Source: Fennellomyces sp. T-0311 (lineage: Eukaryota; Mucoromycota; Mucoromycetes; Mucorales; Lichtheimiaceae). From it: a DNA stretch of 64,000 nucleotides. The notes under the pieces are model-generated. The model worked only from the letters and a program-made list of their open reading frames with translations. It ran no database searches and had not been told where the DNA came from. The DNA lies in the NCBI GenBank assembly GCA_025266875.1, contig JALLLT010000021.1:310001-374000 (forward strand), given 5' to 3'. A program made the translations under genes and the position numbers. Shown here in pieces: positions 61,859-64,000 of the stretch. How positions within the stretch are numbered: the stretch's first letter is position 1; every line of letters starts with the position of its first letter.

Positions 61859-62326
61859 TTACGCGAAGAGGGCTGAAGAAATATGTACAAGACCATCAGT
61901 CGATGAGCGAGGGTGAGGGCGGTGGAACAGCGAGCAAGCTTCCTTGTCATCGCAAGATGACGTAGAGTAGAAAGAAGCGTCCGAAACGACCGATGAAGAT
62001 ATTGATGAATTCGAAGATGATAGTTGAGGTGGTGAAGAGGCTGAACACGAAGACCCGTAATCGTAATAGGATCGTCGGCGGCGGCGAGTTGACAAAGGTG
62101 GGCTTGACGAAAAACTGAAGACGTCTTCCGTAGTTGTCGTTTTTGCTGCCTCGTTTGCTTGACAAACAGTGGAGCAAAAAGCCGTGCTCTAGAATAATAA
62201 TGAAACTTTCTGCGTAAGCCCATTTTCGCGTTCACTTCATAAATAAACTTCCATATATAAACAATCAAGATGATATACCTCATCGGGCAAACGCTTTTCG
62301 CAATACAAGCAAATGTTGAGCTCCAT
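61859..62326 (-). CDS. Ecl1-like small zinc-binding protein
   Basis: Two exons (62279-62326 and 61859-62188) join in phase to 125 aa. The spliced N-terminus reads MELNICLYCEKRLPDE|STA and then FCSTVCQANEAA. This gives a C-x2-C ... C-x3-C zinc ligand set. The pattern MxLxxCxxCxxxxPD...xYCSxxC is that of the fungal Ecl1/Ecl2/Ecl3 family, short factors that extend chronological lifespan and respond to nutrient and zinc starvation in fission yeast. The rest is Ser-rich with a basic STRRRRRSYYDYGSS stretch. Neither exon alone would be recognised; only the splice at 62189-62278 (GTATAT...CTAG) brings the cysteines together. Family assignment rests on the motif and size. Confidence 0.68.
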
Positions 62327-63109
62327 TATTGTTATAATACAACAAAAAGTATCGACCGGTTGACCGTTTTGATCGCTTCCGGGCTGAGAAAAGTAAAAAG
62401 TTTGGTAGAGTAGGAAAAGGGAAAATAAAAAGAAGGTGAGCAAGGTATTTATAAAATGGAAACTTGACAGCTGACCCAACAAAAATGTACACATACACTA
62501 GGATCCGCATTGGGAAGGTTACACTAGTTTGCCGTGATACGTGCAGGTACACACATCTTCTTATATATATCTAAGCGTCATATACATAACACGGTTGGCG
62601 CTTTGTCACGTTTTTTTGAAGGGATGGGCGATCCCTTGCATTTTTTGTTATCTTATGCAGATATTGTATCATTGAAAGAACGAACGAGATGCATGCTGTC
62701 TATATTCTTTCTCTCGTTCCGCTTGAACCCCTTATTTTTCCGTATTCTTTCTTGTCTGAATGATAAGAAACGGTTGGTTCCTGGACTTTATACCGAAACC
62801 GTTCGTACATCATTACCCCCGTGATTCGATGAATAGTAAGGGACCCACGTTTTGCTTATGTGCCTCAGATGATATGATAGTTATGACTCACAGCCAATCT
62901 CAAGATGTTAAATTATCCAAATAATAATAATAATAAAAGGCTTATCAGTTTTATGCGACTTGATAAAAATGAATGCCCAGGATTCTTTCAAAAAGTAACT
63001 GCAGTTGGTGGTCTATTCTAATGGTTGGGTAGTGAATCAGGCTGCCAGAAACTCATAAAGTCATCTTTTTTGCTTTACTATCATCACGATAAGAGATAGC
63101 GCACAATAT
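62327..63109. other. Intergenic region upstream of the Ecl1-like gene
   Basis: This is the 5' flank of the Ecl1-like gene and the 3' flank of the next gene, on the same strand. It has AT-rich stretches and an aataataataataataa tract near 62921-62937. No gene is recognised. Confidence 0.5.
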
Positions 63110-64000
63110 TTAATACAAAAAGCTATAGATGAAAAATGCTGACGTAATACAAGCAATGGAAAACGCAATAAACAGTGAACCCAATGTGCTAACGCCTGCA
63201 TCATCATAAAAGCAAAATGAACAGAAAGCTCCTGGAAAAAATAGTTTGAGTTGTTTGCACACTAAGATTTTTTTTTGCTCCCATGACGATGAGTGTACCT
63301 GTGGTCTCTGTGGAATTTTGGTATTTCGATGTTGTATATAGAGCGATCGTCAATTGGGTTTGAGGTGAAAGCCATCCTGGCTGATGATAGGCTGATATAC
63401 CACGTTGATCATATAATTGGATACCATAATATCCGTTCATTAGCTGAGTATGAGCAGGTACCTTCGATAAGTGCCAGACTGCACCAGTTTGTCCACCATC
63501 CATGACTGAAATGGTGTATGTAACTGAATTCGGTCCGACCGCAGCCAGAGTCATATTGATGGGACGTATCTTAAGGTCTTTAAACTCCCATGCGAACGTG
63601 ACATTTTCTCTCGGATCAATACGGTATAACGGGTTCATGGATCGGGTTCGCGTGGGTGTGATAAAGGTCGCTCTGCCAGGGTACACACTGTTTCCGAAAC
63701 TAGAGTATGTAGGAAGAGCGGCTAATGGGTTACTGTTGTTTGCAGCCACGGATCCACCACTCGCCGCTGATCCGAGTGCACCGGTGTTGGTCGCCAACGG
63801 CGCTGTGTTGATACCGGTAGGCGGTGCTTGCTGAATACTAGTCGATGGCTGTACCTGTGATTCCGTTATCACTATATACGGAACAAATGAGTATGCCTAT
63901 TCTTCTACACATGTTGCTCCTATCTACCTTGTCGTTTGTTGATTAGCATTGCGCTGCTTCCAGCGTCACAGTTGACGGTTTCAAGGAAACACAAGCATAA
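63110..64000 (-). CDS. Secreted/membrane-anchored protein, DUF7137-like, cut by window end
   Basis: The 5' end lies beyond 64000. The first visible exon encodes LCLCFLETVNCDAGSSAML, probably just after a signal peptide. A Ser/Thr/Ala-rich spacer follows, then a beta-rich domain (MNPLYRIDPRENVTFAWEFK, PINMTLAAVGPNSVTYTISV, YYGIQLYDQRGISAYHQPGW). A third exon, joined at 63231 by GTACAC...CCAG, supplies a hydrophobic C-terminus (STLGSLFIAFSIACITSAFF) that could be a membrane or GPI anchor. Without that splice the protein would end in a different tail. The layout resembles fungal DUF7137 cell-surface proteins. Function is unknown. Confidence 0.75.

Overview
The window is nuclear DNA of a filamentous fungus, most likely an early-diverging one of the Mucoromycota (Mucorales-like). 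The evidence is protein-coding genes split by many 45-70 nt GT-AG introns, short intergenic gaps around housekeeping genes, AT-rich spacers, a CSL-family transcription factor, a lineage-type F-box protein, and relics of fungal DNA transposons. The genus cannot be fixed from the sequence. I saw no tRNA, rRNA or CRISPR array.

Layout, left to right. 0.1-1.3 kb: SLC25 mitochondrial carrier (-). 1.3-3.3 kb: AT-rich spacer with a decayed reading frame. 3.3-7.9 kb: a convergent sugar pair, aldose 1-epimerase (+) and GH35 beta-galactosidase (-). 8-14.3 kb: Fip1 polyadenylation factor (+), a Rud3/GRAB golgin (-), and a probably myristoylated leucine-rich-repeat protein (+). 15-15.7 kb: ribosomal protein eL14 (-). 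18.3-21.2 kb: a Zn2Cys6 transcription factor (+). 22-28.7 kb: Mcd4/PIG-N GPI-anchor enzyme (+), a small Mediator-like coiled-coil protein (-), a class I O-methyltransferase (+), and choline/ethanolamine phosphotransferase (-). 30-32.3 kb: TPR/F-box/LRR protein (-). 33.4-41.4 kb: Rom2-type RhoGEF, Arp2/3 subunit ARPC4 and a CSL transcription factor, all (+). 41.4-45 kb: a single-pass membrane protein and a KHDC4-like RNA-binding protein, both (-). 46.7-48.5 kb: an SDR and an HTH/SANT protein (+). 50-56 kb: O-acetylhomoserine sulfhydrylase (-), GPN2 GTPase (+), and an MDR quinone reductase (-). 56-60 kb: a mobile-element graveyard. 61.8-64 kb: an Ecl1-like small zinc protein and a secreted/anchored protein that runs off the window, both (-).

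Functional links visible in the layout are modest. The epimerase/beta-galactosidase pair makes biochemical sense for lactose or galactan use. RhoGEF and ARPC4 both serve actin and polarity. Mcd4 uses phosphatidylethanolamine, which the phosphotransferase 2 kb away can make. Most others look like an ordinary mix of housekeeping genes with short bidirectional promoters.

The least ordinary material is non-canonical gene structure (a GC-AG intron, 27-nt and 7-nt microexons inside a zinc cluster, an ATG-only first exon, two places where a reading frame breaks) and the 54.7-60 kb accessory stretch. That stretch holds a 144-bp TA-flanked MITE, a dead copy of the SANT gene, a frameshifted Crypton-like tyrosine recombinase, and a poorly known gene family carrying a possible nuclease-like D/E-T-S-G core.
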